Shown here piece by piece: positions 49,904 through 60,407 of a stretch of DNA of 64,000 nucleotides. The stretch lies in contig CACHGK010000003.1 in the NCBI GenBank assembly GCA_902579395.1, forward strand, positions 1 through 64,000. The letters run 5' to 3'. Position numbers and translations under genes: made by a program. This DNA comes from an uncultured Alphaproteobacteria bacterium. Its GTDB lineage: Bacteria; Pseudomonadota; Alphaproteobacteria; Methylaequorales; Methylaequoraceae. A model generated the notes under the pieces. It made no database searches. It was given only the letters and a program-made list of their open reading frames with translations, and was not told the origin of the DNA. The first letter of the stretch is position 1, and each line of letters starts with the position of its first letter.

Positions 49904-50431
49904 ATGAAAAAAGTACTTATTATTTCATCTACAAGAAATTCTAATCTTGACTTATCCAAAGATATAAAAAACTACTTGATGGATAAGGATGAATTAGAGA
50001 CAGAGGTAATCGCTTTAGAGGATTTTGAACTTCCCCTATACACTCCTACTCTTGAGGAACAATTTAAAAGTACTGAATCTTTCCCAAAAAATATAAGTAA
50101 AATAAAAGATTTAATTTGTTCTTCTGATGTAATGATATGGTGTAGCCCTGAATACAATGGAGGAATTTCTCCAATTGTTACGAACACGATTGCATGGATT
50201 AGTAGAGCAACTGATGATTGGAAAGAAGGATTTAAGGATAAACATTGCCTAATTTGCACATCATCTGGGGGTAACGGGAAAAACTTTATTAAAGGTTTTG
50301 AAATGCAACTAAAATACTTGGGCTCTAATGTTTTTGATAGATCTTTAATAAAAACTAAAGCTAAGAATATTGAAGAATTTGAATTCACTTCTGTTTTAAC
50401 TGATTTTTATAAAAATATTTTTAGCGAATAG
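49904..50431 (+). CDS. NAD(P)H-dependent FMN reductase family protein
   Basis: VMIWCSPEYNGGISPIVTNTIAWISRA. Confidence 0.85.
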   Translation: MKKVLIISSTRNSNLDLSKDIKNYLMDKDELETEVIALEDFELPLYTPTLEEQFKSTESFPKNISKIKDLICSSDVMIWCSPEYNGGISPIVTNTIAWISRATDDWKEGFKDKHCLICTSSGGNGKNFIKGFEMQLKYLGSNVFDRSLIKTKAKNIEEFEFTSVLTDFYKNIFSE

Positions 50432-50488
50432 TAAATAAATTCTAATCAAGTCGTTATTGTATATGCAAGCTTGCTTTCCATTAACTGC

Positions 50489-50514
50489 AAAAAGGGGTGG
50501 CAACACCCCTTTTT
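50489..50514 (+). terminator. Rho-independent terminator-like hairpin
   Basis: AAAAAGGGGTG-GCAA-CACCCCTTTTT, perfect 11-bp stem with GNRA tetraloop and T tract. Confidence 0.75.
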
Positions 50515-50588
50515 ATAAATGTTCTTTACTATTTTTAACTTTACATAATATAAAATAAATTAATATATAAAGTTTGTGAGATATTTAC

Positions 50589-51923
50589 ATGGCTGAAAAA
50601 TTTGATTTATTTGTCGTTGGGGGTGGATCAGGTGGAATAAGGGCAGCAAGATATGCTTCATCCCATGGAATTAAAACTGGACTTGCTGAGGGGTGGACAT
50701 TGGGTGGAACTTGTGTGAATAGAGGTTGTATTCCAAAAAAACTTTATGCCTTTGCTTCTCATTTTGCTGATGAACTTCAAATCATGAAATCGTATGGATG
50801 GAGCACTTTGGAATCAAGATTCGATTGGAAAAAACTCACTGCTAACAAGAAAAAAGAAATAAAAAGATTAAACTATATCTATTGCAATTTACTCAAGAAA
50901 TCTAAAGTAAGGGTTTACAATAATTATGCACAATTTTTAGATGATAAAATTTTAAAAATTGGTAATAAACTTATTGAGGCAAAAAAAATATTAATTTCAG
51001 TTGGAACAAAACCAAAAAAGCTTGAACAATTTAAAGAATTAAATTTAATTTCATCTGATGAGGCATTTGATTTAAAATCTCTTCCCAAAAATATCCTTAT
51101 TCTTGGTGGTGGGTACATTGCTGTTGAATTTGCAAGTATATTTAATGGTTTAGGAGTGAATACAAGTTTATGTATAAGAGGCAAAAGAATTTTAAAAGAT
51201 TTTGATTCAGAGATTTCTGAATTCTTGATGGAGCAAATGTCACATAAAGGTATAAAAATAATAAGAGAGGACTTTCCTAAAAAAATTGAATTTAAAAACA
51301 ATAAATTTAATGTATGTTTTAGTAGAAAAAGATTGAGTTATGATAGGATTATGGAGGCTACTGGAAGAGTCCCAAATCTTGATAAATTAAAGATTCATAA
51401 TGCAAATGTTAAATTAAACAATAATGGGGCAATACTTATAGATAAAAATTTTAGAACCTCACAAAAACATATATTTGCTATTGGTGATGTAGTTGATAGA
51501 GTCCAATTAACACCTGTAGCAATTGCAGAGGCCATGGTTTTTGTAAAGAATTTGTTATCTAAAGATAATCATAAACTAAGTTATAAAAATATACCTACTG
51601 CTGTTTTTTCGAATCCAAATTATGCATGTATTGGCTATAATGAGAAAGAAGCAAAAAAACTATTTGGTAAAATAAAGATATATAAATCTACTTTCAAAGC
51701 TTTAAAACTTTCAATTACAAATTCAAATGAAAAAGTTTTTATTAAACTAATCACCCACAAGTCAAGTGATAAAATTCTTGGTCTTCATTATATAGGTGAA
51801 AATGCTGCTGAAATTGTACAGGGGTTTTCTGTTGCGGTTGTCAATGGTTTGACGAAAAAACAGCTCGATAAAACAATTGGGATACATCCATCAAGTGCTG
51901 AAGAGATTGTTACTTTAAAATAA
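50589..51923 (+). CDS. gor: Glutathione-disulfide reductase
   Basis: FVVGGGSGGIRAARYAS; GGTCVNRGCIPKKLY; FAIGDVVDRVQLTPVAIAEA. Confidence 0.93.
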   Translation: MAEKFDLFVVGGGSGGIRAARYASSHGIKTGLAEGWTLGGTCVNRGCIPKKLYAFASHFADELQIMKSYGWSTLESRFDWKKLTANKKKEIKRLNYIYCNLLKKSKVRVYNNYAQFLDDKILKIGNKLIEAKKILISVGTKPKKLEQFKELNLISSDEAFDLKSLPKNILILGGGYIAVEFASIFNGLGVNTSLCIRGKRILKDFDSEISEFLMEQMSHKGIKIIREDFPKKIEFKNNKFNVCFSRKRLSYDRIMEATGRVPNLDKLKIHNANVKLNNNGAILIDKNFRTSQKHIFAIGDVVDRVQLTPVAIAEAMVFVKNLLSKDNHKLSYKNIPTAVFSNPNYACIGYNEKEAKKLFGKIKIYKSTFKALKLSITNSNEKVFIKLITHKSSDKILGLHYIGENAAEIVQGFSVAVVNGLTKKQLDKTIGIHPSSAEEIVTLK

Positions 51924-51966
51924 AGAATATTAAGAGTTTGAATTTTAAATTATAAATTATTATAAA

Positions 51967-53325
51967 GTGAATAGAATGAAAGAAAATTGGAATCCAAATT
52001 CTTGGCAAAATAAAAAAGCTCTTCATCAACCAATTTATGAAGATCAAGGAAAACTTAAAAAGGTTTCAAATAAAATGAAGAGGTTGCCACCACTAGTTTT
52101 TGCTGGTGAAGTAAGAGAACTCAAATGTGAATTGTCTAAATGTGTAGATGGTAAAGGTTTCTTATTACAAGCAGGAGACTGTGCAGAAAGTTTTGCAGAA
52201 TTTCACCCAAATTATATAAGAGATACTTTTAGAGTAATAATGCAAATGGCTGTGATTTTATCCTTTGCCTCAGGAGTGCCTGTTATAAAACTTGGAAGAT
52301 TAGCTGGACAATTCGCTAAGCCAAGATCTTCTCCAATTGAGAAAAAAGATGGAATGGAACTTCCAAGTTACTTAGGAGATATGATAAACTCTATTGATTT
52401 TACTCAATCAGCGAGAAAACCAGATCCTGAAAGAATGATAAGTGCATATAATCAAGCAGCATCTACTCAAAACTTACTAAGAGCATTCGCTTACGGCGGT
52501 TACGCAGATTTATCAACCATTCAAAGTTGGAATTTAGATTTTGTAAAAAAATCAAAGCAAGGATCAAAATTTAAAATCTTGGCAAATAGGATTTCAGAAT
52601 GTTTAACATTTATGAATGCTTGCGGAGTAAATAATCATAATGTTAGGCAACTATCAGAAACAAATTTTTATATATCTCACGAAGCTCTTCTCCTTCCCTA
52701 TGAAACAGCATTTACCAGAATAGACAGTACTACAGGTGATTGGTATAATGTTGGAGCACATATGTTATGGATTGGAGATAGAACAAGAGGACTTGATAGT
52801 GCTCATGTTGAGTTTTGTTCAGGGATAAGTAATCCTATCGGTATAAAAGTTGGCCCTTCAACAGATCCAAATGTGTTAATAAAAGTAATTAGAAAAATTA
52901 ATCCAAAGAATGAGAAAGGAAAGATAGTTTTGATTATAAGAATGGGTGCCGAAATGATTAATAAACTTTATCCAAAAATTTTAAGAACTGTGTCAAAAGC
53001 CAAGTTGCATGTTGTTTGGTCTTGTGATCCAATGCATGCAAATACAGAAAAAGCAAAGAGTGGATTTAAAACAAGAGTATTTAAAAAAATTTTGTCTGAG
53101 GTAAAGTCATTTTTTAAATTACACAAAACTGAGGGTGTTTACGCTGGAGGCATACATCTGGAAATGACTGGTCAGAATGTAACAGAATGCGTTGGTGGTA
53201 TGCAGAAAATTTCCCATAAGGACTTAAGCAGCAGATATCATACTCACTGCGATCCAAGATTAAATGCATCTCAATCTATTGAGTTAGCTTTTCAGATTGC
53301 ATCAAATCTAAAAAAATTTTTATAA
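51967..53325 (+). CDS. 3-deoxy-7-phosphoheptulonate synthase class II
   Basis: LLQAGDCAESFAEF; GRLAGQFAKPRSSP; WSCDPMHANTEKAKSGFKTR; THCDPRLNASQSIELAF; GTG start. Confidence 0.95.
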   Translation: MNRMKENWNPNSWQNKKALHQPIYEDQGKLKKVSNKMKRLPPLVFAGEVRELKCELSKCVDGKGFLLQAGDCAESFAEFHPNYIRDTFRVIMQMAVILSFASGVPVIKLGRLAGQFAKPRSSPIEKKDGMELPSYLGDMINSIDFTQSARKPDPERMISAYNQAASTQNLLRAFAYGGYADLSTIQSWNLDFVKKSKQGSKFKILANRISECLTFMNACGVNNHNVRQLSETNFYISHEALLLPYETAFTRIDSTTGDWYNVGAHMLWIGDRTRGLDSAHVEFCSGISNPIGIKVGPSTDPNVLIKVIRKINPKNEKGKIVLIIRMGAEMINKLYPKILRTVSKAKLHVVWSCDPMHANTEKAKSGFKTRVFKKILSEVKSFFKLHKTEGVYAGGIHLEMTGQNVTECVGGMQKISHKDLSSRYHTHCDPRLNASQSIELAFQIASNLKKFL

Positions 53326-53341
53326 TGACAGGAGATCTACT

Positions 53342-54973
53342 ATAAAAATCTTCATTTCTCAAAAAAATTCAACTGTTGGTGATATTGAGGGAAATTTTAA
53401 GATATTAAAAAAATCATATAATATTGCCATTTCCAAAAATTGTGATTTATTTTTGACGTCAGAGTTATCACTTACTGGCTATCCACCTCAAGATCTTCTT
53501 TTAAGAGAGGATTTTAATAAAAAAATAGAATTTTATAAAAAAAAAATTATTGGTTTAACGAAAAGTCAAGAAACAATTTTTGCTTTAAGCATTCCAGTAG
53601 TTGAAAATAAAAAAATTTTAAATTCATTAATATTAATTAAATCAGGAAAATTGATATATTCTACACATAAAAAAGAATTACCTAATTATGGTGTGTTTGA
53701 TGAATTAAGATATTTTAATTCTAAATCCTCAAAAAAAAATTATTTTAACTATAAAAATAAGAAAATTGATTTTTTAATTTGTGAAGATATGTGGTCAGAA
53801 AAATATTTAATGGATAGAACTTACGAAAAATTAGACTTAATAATTATAATTAACGCATCACCTTACGAGATTGGTAAGTTCGATATAAGAAAAAAACTAG
53901 CATCAAAAAGAGCAAAATATTGTAGTGCAAATTTAATATACTTAAATTTAGTGGGTTCTCAAGATGATCTTATTTTTGACGGAGGATCTTTTGTAATGAA
54001 TAACTTAGGAAAAATTATCATGCAAAGTAGTTTTTTTAAAGAATGCGAAGAAATCATTGATCTTGATAAAAAAATTGAAGAGAGAAAAATAAAAAAAATT
54101 AATAAATATGAACACATATATAAAGCCTTAATGGAAGGTTTGAGGAATTACATAATTAAAAATAACTTTAAATCTGTAACACTTGGTTTATCAGGTGGAA
54201 TTGATTCAGCCTTAACTCTTGCAATTTTAGCTGATACGCTCGACAATGTTGAAATCTCTTCTTTTTTTCTTCCATCGATTTATACTTCTGACGAAAGTAG
54301 AGAAGACGCATATGCTTTATCAAGAAATGTTTCGATAGACACTAAGGAAATATCAATTGAGATGTTAAGAAAAAATATTTCTAAACACTTACAACCTATT
54401 TTTAAAAATTTAAAAGAGGATATTACGGAAGAAAACATTCAGTCGAGGTTAAGAGGTTTAATTTTGATGGCCATATCTAATAAATTTGATTCTCTATTAA
54501 TTACAACTGGAAATAAATCTGAACTTGCCGTTGGATATTCAACCTTATATGGTGATATGTGTGGAGGTTATTCTTTATTGAAAGATATATATAAGACAAA
54601 AGTAATTGAACTATGTGAATGGAGAAACAAAAATTTTTTCGATGACTTTAAAATCAAAAAGTTAAATATTATTCCTGATAGAATAATTACCAAAGAGCCC
54701 TCAGCAGAGCTAAAATTTAATCAATTTGATAAGGATTCGTTACCTCCTTATAAAATTTTAGATAAAATCTTAGAGTATTTAATAGATCAGAATCGCGATT
54801 TAAAATTTATAGTTAATCAGGGCTACAATAAAAAAATAGTAAAAAGAATCTGGTCAATGATAAAAAAATCAGAATTTAAGAGATACCAAAGTGCTATTGG
54901 TCCAAAGATTACAAAAATGTCTTTGTCATCTGATAGAAGATTCCCATTAACTAATAAGTTTGATTTACAGTAA
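53342..54973 (+). CDS. nadE: NAD+ synthetase (glutamine-hydrolysing); coding frame extends upstream of the track ORF (53453) to a probable ATA start
   Basis: (ATA)KIFISQKNSTVGDIEGNFKILKKSYNIAISKNCDLFLTSELSLTGYPPQDLL; VTLGLSGGIDSALTL; TTGNKSELAVGYSTLYGDMCGGYSLLKD; AGGAG at 53330. Confidence 0.88.
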   Translation: MKIFISQKNSTVGDIEGNFKILKKSYNIAISKNCDLFLTSELSLTGYPPQDLLLREDFNKKIEFYKKKIIGLTKSQETIFALSIPVVENKKILNSLILIKSGKLIYSTHKKELPNYGVFDELRYFNSKSSKKNYFNYKNKKIDFLICEDMWSEKYLMDRTYEKLDLIIIINASPYEIGKFDIRKKLASKRAKYCSANLIYLNLVGSQDDLIFDGGSFVMNNLGKIIMQSSFFKECEEIIDLDKKIEERKIKKINKYEHIYKALMEGLRNYIIKNNFKSVTLGLSGGIDSALTLAILADTLDNVEISSFFLPSIYTSDESREDAYALSRNVSIDTKEISIEMLRKNISKHLQPIFKNLKEDITEENIQSRLRGLILMAISNKFDSLLITTGNKSELAVGYSTLYGDMCGGYSLLKDIYKTKVIELCEWRNKNFFDDFKIKKLNIIPDRIITKEPSAELKFNQFDKDSLPPYKILDKILEYLIDQNRDLKFIVNQGYNKKIVKRIWSMIKKSEFKRYQSAIGPKITKMSLSSDRRFPLTNKFDLQ

Positions 54974-56307
54974 TGTTAAGATTTGCACCAAGCCCAACTG
55001 GATACCTTCATATTGGTAATATAAGAGTTGCATTATTGAATTATCTTTTTGCAAAAAAAAATAACTTAGATTTTTTTTTAAGAATCGATGACACAGATAA
55101 AGAAAGATCAAAAGATGAATTTTCGATTTCTATTATGGAAGATCTTAATTGGCTTGGGATTAATTACACAAATGTAATTAAGCAGTCTGATAGAATAAAA
55201 AAATATAAAGATATATTTAATTTTCTAAGAAATAGAAATTATATTTACCCTTGTTTTGAATCAGCTGATGAACTCTCAACGAAAAGAAAAATTCTCTTAA
55301 AACAAGGAAAACCTCCTATTTATGATAGATCATCACTCTATTTAACAAAAGAAGAAGTAAATATTAAAATCAAATCTGGAATAAAACCGCATTGGCGACT
55401 TAAACTAGACGAAGAACCCATAGAGTGGAACGACATGATTCACGGAAAAATAACTTTCAATAATTTATCAGTTTCAGATCCAGTAGTGTTTCGATCAGAT
55501 GAAATGCCTCTTTTCACAATAACATCGGTTGTAGATGACTCTGAAATGAATGTTAGTCACATCTTAAGAGGAGATGATCACATAACAAATACTGCCGCGC
55601 AAATAAAGTTATTCAAGTTGTTAGAGGCGAAAATTCCTAATTTTGGACATTTCCCTTTAGTTAAATCAAAAAGTGGAAAGGGGTTATCAAAAAGGACTGA
55701 TTCATATTCTGTCAAAGAATTTAAAAAAAAAAAAATTTTCTCAATAGTGATTTTAAATTTTTTGAATAAAATTGGATCAAGTCAATCCATTGAGGAAATT
55801 CATGGTTTAGATTCATTGATCGAGTTGTTCGATCTAAATAAGTTTTCCAAAAATTCAGTATTTTTCGATCCATCTGATATTGAGAGATTAAATTCAAAGT
55901 ATATAAAAAGGATAAATATTGAGTATTTAGATAATAATTATTCTACTGGTATAAGTAAAAAATTTTGGGAAATTATTAGATCGAACGTTGACACTGTGGA
56001 TGAGGCTATCGAATGGGATAGTTTAATAAAAGAAGAGTTTAATATAATAAATAGAATCATTGTTGAGAAAAATCTTAAAAAAGTTATCAAAGAATCTGTA
56101 CCAACAGAGATCAAAGACAACTTTTGGGACTTGTGGACATCTGAAATACTAAAAAAATTTAATATAAAACCCAAAAAATTGTATGTGACCTTAAGATTAA
56201 TATTAACAGGAAAAAAATTTGGTCCTAGCATGAATGACTTGCTGACATTGATGAAAAAAGATGAGATTATAAGAAGAGTGGAATTTAATTGTGAAGAAGA
56301 AAATTAG
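54973..56307 (+). CDS. gltX: Glutamyl-tRNA synthetase
   Basis: RFAPSPTGYLHIGNIRVALLNYLFAKK; GKGLSKRTDS. Confidence 0.95.
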   Translation: MLRFAPSPTGYLHIGNIRVALLNYLFAKKNNLDFFLRIDDTDKERSKDEFSISIMEDLNWLGINYTNVIKQSDRIKKYKDIFNFLRNRNYIYPCFESADELSTKRKILLKQGKPPIYDRSSLYLTKEEVNIKIKSGIKPHWRLKLDEEPIEWNDMIHGKITFNNLSVSDPVVFRSDEMPLFTITSVVDDSEMNVSHILRGDDHITNTAAQIKLFKLLEAKIPNFGHFPLVKSKSGKGLSKRTDSYSVKEFKKKKIFSIVILNFLNKIGSSQSIEEIHGLDSLIELFDLNKFSKNSVFFDPSDIERLNSKYIKRINIEYLDNNYSTGISKKFWEIIRSNVDTVDEAIEWDSLIKEEFNIINRIIVEKNLKKVIKESVPTEIKDNFWDLWTSEILKKFNIKPKKLYVTLRLILTGKKFGPSMNDLLTLMKKDEIIRRVEFNCEEEN

Positions 56308-57865
56308 ATTATACGATAGTACACTGAGAGATGGGGCTCAAACTAAAGGAGTAAACTTTAGTTTAGACGACAAAATAAGAATTTCTAATATCTTAGATGA
56401 AATTGGAATAGATTATATAGAGGGTGGATGGCCCGGAGCAAACCCTACTGATGATAAGTTTTTTAGATCATTACCAAAACTTAAAAATGCAAAAGCAGTT
56501 GCCTTCGGAATGATGAGAAAAAGAGGTGAAAGCTCTCATAATGATCCTGGTCTTAATGCAGTACTAAACTCTGGAGTTTCTTCAGTTTGTTTAGTTGGAA
56601 AATCTTGGGATTTTCATGTAGAAAATGCCTTAAAAATCTCACAAAATGAGAATTTAGATATGATAAGTGACACCATTTCTTTTGCTGCCACAAGAATGGA
56701 GGAGGTGCTTTTTGACGCAGAGCATTTTTTTGATGGATACAAGAACAATCCACTTTATGCAATACAAACAATCAAAAGAGCTTTTGAATCAGGTGCAAGT
56801 TGGATTATTTTATGTGATACAAATGGTGGTACATTGCCTTACGAACTTAAAAATATAATAGAAAATGTAAAAAAAGAAATTCCAGAAAAACAATTAGGCG
56901 TTCATTTTCATAATGATACAGATAACTCCACCTATAATTCGATTGAATCAATAAGAAATGGAGTTGCTCAAGTTCAAGGAACTTTTAATGGTTTGGGAGA
57001 GAGATGCGGAAATGCAAACTTAGTAAATGTTGCTGCAAATTTAGTACTCAAGATGGGTTATGAATGTAATTTAAAAAAAAATATTTCAAAACTAACTAGA
57101 ACTAGTAGATTAATTGACGAAACATTGAATAAGGAATCTTCAGGAAACTTACCTTTTGTAGGTTCAGCTGCATTTGCTCATAAAGGCGGACTTCATATAT
57201 CTGCTGTTGAGAGGGATCCAAAATCATATGAACATATTGATCCAAAAGAGATCGGAAATGAGAGAGTATTAGTAGTATCGAATCAATCAGGAAAAAGTAA
57301 TATTTTCAATAAGTTAAAAAAACTTAAAATTAATTTGAACTCAAAAGATAAGAAAGTTATTGATTTTTTAGAAACAATAAAAAAACAAGAATTTTTAGGA
57401 TATGCCTATGACGGAGCTGAAGCTAGTTTTGAACTACTAGCGATTAGAAAATTCAAGAAATTAAAAGAATTTTATAGTCTGGAGAGTTTTAAGGTTTCTG
57501 ATGAAAAAAGAAAAGACTCTAATAATAATTTTTCTCCATTTTCAGAGGCTAGTGTAAAGATTCTAGTTGATAACAAAGAGTTCTATAGTGCTGCAGAGGG
57601 AAATGGTCCCATACATGCACTTGACCTGGCCTTAAGAAATGCATTAACTAAATTTTATCCCAATATTAAAAAACTTAATTTGATTGATTACAAAGTAAGA
57701 ATATTAACACCCCAAGATGGAACGAAGGCTTTGGTGAGAGTGAGAATTGAATCAAAAAATGAAGAAGCAAAGTGGTCTACAATAGGTGTTTCATATAATG
57801 TCATCGATGCATCATATATAGCACTTCATGATAGTATTACTTATCATCTTTTAAAATCACAATAG
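56291..57865 (+). CDS. cimA: (R)-citramalate synthase
   Basis: IRLYDSTLRDGAQTKGVNFSLDDKIRI; YIEGGWPGANPTDDKFF; GVHFHNDTDNSTYNS; GTG start. Confidence 0.92.
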   Translation: MKKKIRLYDSTLRDGAQTKGVNFSLDDKIRISNILDEIGIDYIEGGWPGANPTDDKFFRSLPKLKNAKAVAFGMMRKRGESSHNDPGLNAVLNSGVSSVCLVGKSWDFHVENALKISQNENLDMISDTISFAATRMEEVLFDAEHFFDGYKNNPLYAIQTIKRAFESGASWIILCDTNGGTLPYELKNIIENVKKEIPEKQLGVHFHNDTDNSTYNSIESIRNGVAQVQGTFNGLGERCGNANLVNVAANLVLKMGYECNLKKNISKLTRTSRLIDETLNKESSGNLPFVGSAAFAHKGGLHISAVERDPKSYEHIDPKEIGNERVLVVSNQSGKSNIFNKLKKLKINLNSKDKKVIDFLETIKKQEFLGYAYDGAEASFELLAIRKFKKLKEFYSLESFKVSDEKRKDSNNNFSPFSEASVKILVDNKEFYSAAEGNGPIHALDLALRNALTKFYPNIKKLNLIDYKVRILTPQDGTKALVRVRIESKNEEAKWSTIGVSYNVIDASYIALHDSITYHLLKSQ

Positions 57866-57867
57866 AG

Positions 57868-58590
57868 ATGAAACCAAAAATAATGCCTGAGATAGTTTTA
57901 GTAAACACTCAAATACCAGAGAATTTAGGTGCAACTGCAAGATCAATGCTCAATTTTGGATTAAAGAAATTAAGATTAGTAGCACCAAGTTTTGATTTAC
58001 AAAATGAAAAGATTATTCCTCTGTCCGCAGGAGCTGATAGTGTAATTCAAAACTTAAAAAAATTTGATTTTTTCGAAGACTGCGTAAAAGATTTTAATAT
58101 TTTAGTTGCTACTACAAATAGAACAAGATCTATAAAAAAAAAACAAATTAATTTTGTGGATCTGAATGATATTATTTTAAAAACTCCAAATAAAGTTGGA
58201 ATAGTTTTTGGTCCTGAAAAATCTGGTCTAGACAATAATCATATATCAATTTGTGACTTTGTTTTAAAAATTGAATCAAACCCCCTCTTTTCTTCTTTAA
58301 ATTTATCACATGCAGTTTCGATTGTTGCATATGAAATGATGCAGAGCACAAAAAATACCATGAAAAAGAAATCAAAAAGAATCATAGAAAAATTTGCTAG
58401 TAAGGACGAATTAATTAATTTTTACTCAATTTTAGAAAAAAATCTAGATGAAACTAAGTTTTTTATGGTTGAGGAACGTAAAAAGATAATTAAGCAAAAA
58501 ATAAGAAATATTTTCAACAAACTAGAATTAACTTCAAAGGATATTAAAACTTTACTAGGTGTTATTAAAAGTCTAAGGAAAAACAGATAA
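57868..58590 (+). CDS. trmJ: tRNA (cytidine/uridine-2'-O-)-methyltransferase TrmJ-like (SPOUT family)
   Basis: VLVNTQIPENLGATARSMLNFGL; VGIVFGPEKSGLDN; LNLSHAVSIVAYEM. Confidence 0.88.
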   Translation: MKPKIMPEIVLVNTQIPENLGATARSMLNFGLKKLRLVAPSFDLQNEKIIPLSAGADSVIQNLKKFDFFEDCVKDFNILVATTNRTRSIKKKQINFVDLNDIILKTPNKVGIVFGPEKSGLDNNHISICDFVLKIESNPLFSSLNLSHAVSIVAYEMMQSTKNTMKKKSKRIIEKFASKDELINFYSILEKNLDETKFFMVEERKKIIKQKIRNIFNKLELTSKDIKTLLGVIKSLRKNR

Positions 58591-58634
58591 AAGTGAATTG
58601 ACATCGGAGAAATTAAAAGTATATTCCGTAAGAT

Positions 58635-59252
58635 ATGACACGAATTCTAAAATCAAAATATAAAATAGACAGAAGACTTAGATGTAATCTTTGGGGTAGG
58701 CCCAAGAGCCCTTTTAACAGAAGAGATTATCCTCCAGGTTTGAATGGTCAAAATAGAAAGAAAAAACCGTCTGACTTCGGGATCCAATTAATGGCTAAGC
58801 AAAAACTAAAGTGTCATTATGGTTATATTACAGAAAAACAATTTAGAAACATCTTTTTTAAAGCCTCAAAAGTCAGAGGTAATACTAGTGAAAATTTAAT
58901 AGAGTTATTAGAGAGACGTTTAGATGCAACTGTCTATAGAATGAAATTTGCAACAACTATTTTTGCGGCCAGACAATTTGTTAGTCATGGACACATTTTA
59001 GTCAATGGGAAAAAGGTTACTATAGCTTCTTATTCCCTCAAGGATGGAGATGTGGTCGAGGTAAAAGAAAAAAGTCGGGAGATTCCAGTCGTTTTAGAAG
59101 CTATAAGTTCAACTGAAAGAGAAACCCCTCAATATTTATCTGTTGATTATGATAAACTTAAAGGTACTTTTCTGAAAGGACCAAAGCCCGATGAGGTTCC
59201 ATACCCTGTAATAATGGAACCAAATTTGGTAATTGAATACTACTCTAGATAA
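58635..59252 (+). CDS. rpsD: 30S ribosomal protein S4
   Basis: [63 protein letters not shown]. Confidence 0.98.
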   Translation: MTRILKSKYKIDRRLRCNLWGRPKSPFNRRDYPPGLNGQNRKKKPSDFGIQLMAKQKLKCHYGYITEKQFRNIFFKASKVRGNTSENLIELLERRLDATVYRMKFATTIFAARQFVSHGHILVNGKKVTIASYSLKDGDVVEVKEKSREIPVVLEAISSTERETPQYLSVDYDKLKGTFLKGPKPDEVPYPVIMEPNLVIEYYSR

Positions 59253-59308
59253 GTTATTAATAATTAGTTTTGTTTTTATTTATTCCTTAAATCTTGTATC
59301 TTGGCCTT

Positions 59309-60058
59309 ATGTCAATAAGTGCACTTATAATTGCTAGAAATGAAGAAGAAAAAATTGAGCGAACTTTAAAATCAATTAGTTTTGTTGATGAAATTGTTGT
59401 TGTTTTAGATAGATCGATAGATAAAACTAAATCTATATCAAAAAAATTTACAAATAAAATATATCAGGGATCCTGGGAATCAGAGGGAAGTAGAAGGAAT
59501 TATGGTCTGTCAAAATGTAATTCCAAATGGATTTTTGAAATAGATGCTGATGAAGTAGTTAACAATTTATTAAAAAAAGAAATAAATGATAAGATTAAGA
59601 ATAAAAAGTATGATTTTCACTATATTCCTTTAATTAACTATATTGGAAAGAAAAAAATTACTAATGGTTGGATGGCTTGCATGGCACCAGATGGAAAATT
59701 TTGTTTGTTTAGAAAAAATTCTAAGATTTGGGATGATGGTTCAGTACATCCTAATTATAAATTAAATGGAAATAAAGGACTTAAATTTTCAAATAGTATT
59801 GATCATTATATGTCAAAAGATATCTCAGAACTTCTATCTAGATTCAATAGAAATACAAGTTTGAATGCTAAAGACTTGAAAAAAAGAAATGAAAAACTAG
59901 ACAAATTATTTTCAAAAAGAAAAATTATATCACGTTTTTTAAAATCTTATTTTGTTAGAGGAGGATTTAAATCAGGTGGTATTGGTGTGCTAATTGCATT
60001 TTTATGTTCAATTTATCCATTCGTTTCTGCAATTAAATCGAAACAAGATAGCTATTAA
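59309..60058 (+). CDS. Glycosyltransferase family 2 (paralog of 20091..20846); track start 59294
   Basis: [36 protein letters not shown]...[25 protein letters not shown]. Confidence 0.9.
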   Translation: MSISALIIARNEEEKIERTLKSISFVDEIVVVLDRSIDKTKSISKKFTNKIYQGSWESEGSRRNYGLSKCNSKWIFEIDADEVVNNLLKKEINDKIKNKKYDFHYIPLINYIGKKKITNGWMACMAPDGKFCLFRKNSKIWDDGSVHPNYKLNGNKGLKFSNSIDHYMSKDISELLSRFNRNTSLNAKDLKKRNEKLDKLFSKRKIISRFLKSYFVRGGFKSGGIGVLIAFLCSIYPFVSAIKSKQDSY

Positions 60059-60393
60059 CTATTAAGACTAAATTTAATATCTTTTTTATTTAGAAGATCG
60101 CTAATTTCTCCATTTTCAAGTAATTCCTTTAAAATATCAAAACCTCCTATAAACTCTTTCTTAATATAAATTTGTGGAATAGTTGGCCACTCCGAATATT
60201 TTTTGATTCCTTCTCTTAGTTCCATATCTTCAAGTACGTTATAACTTTTGAAGTCTATACCTAAATGATTTAAGATTCCAACTACATTAGCTGAGAATCC
60301 ACATTGAGGAAAGTCTGGTGTGCCCTTCATAAATAGAACAACATCATCACTTTCAATCATTTCATCAATCTTTTTGTCAATTTTATTAGTCAT
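60055..60393 (-). CDS. grxD: Monothiol glutaredoxin Grx4 family
   Basis: [21 protein letters not shown] (CGFS); [19 protein letters not shown]. Confidence 0.96.
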   Translation of the reverse strand: MTNKIDKKIDEMIESDDVVLFMKGTPDFPQCGFSANVVGILNHLGIDFKSYNVLEDMELREGIKKYSEWPTIPQIYIKKEFIGGFDILKELLENGEISDLLNKKDIKFSLNS

Positions 60394-60407
60394 ATTCTTT
60401 CCTTTCT

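Noticed and set aside
49972-50388. 138-aa minus-strand ORF
   Set aside because: Antisense to a clear FMN reductase family gene.
50924-51301. 125-aa minus-strand ORF
   Set aside because: Antisense to glutathione reductase.
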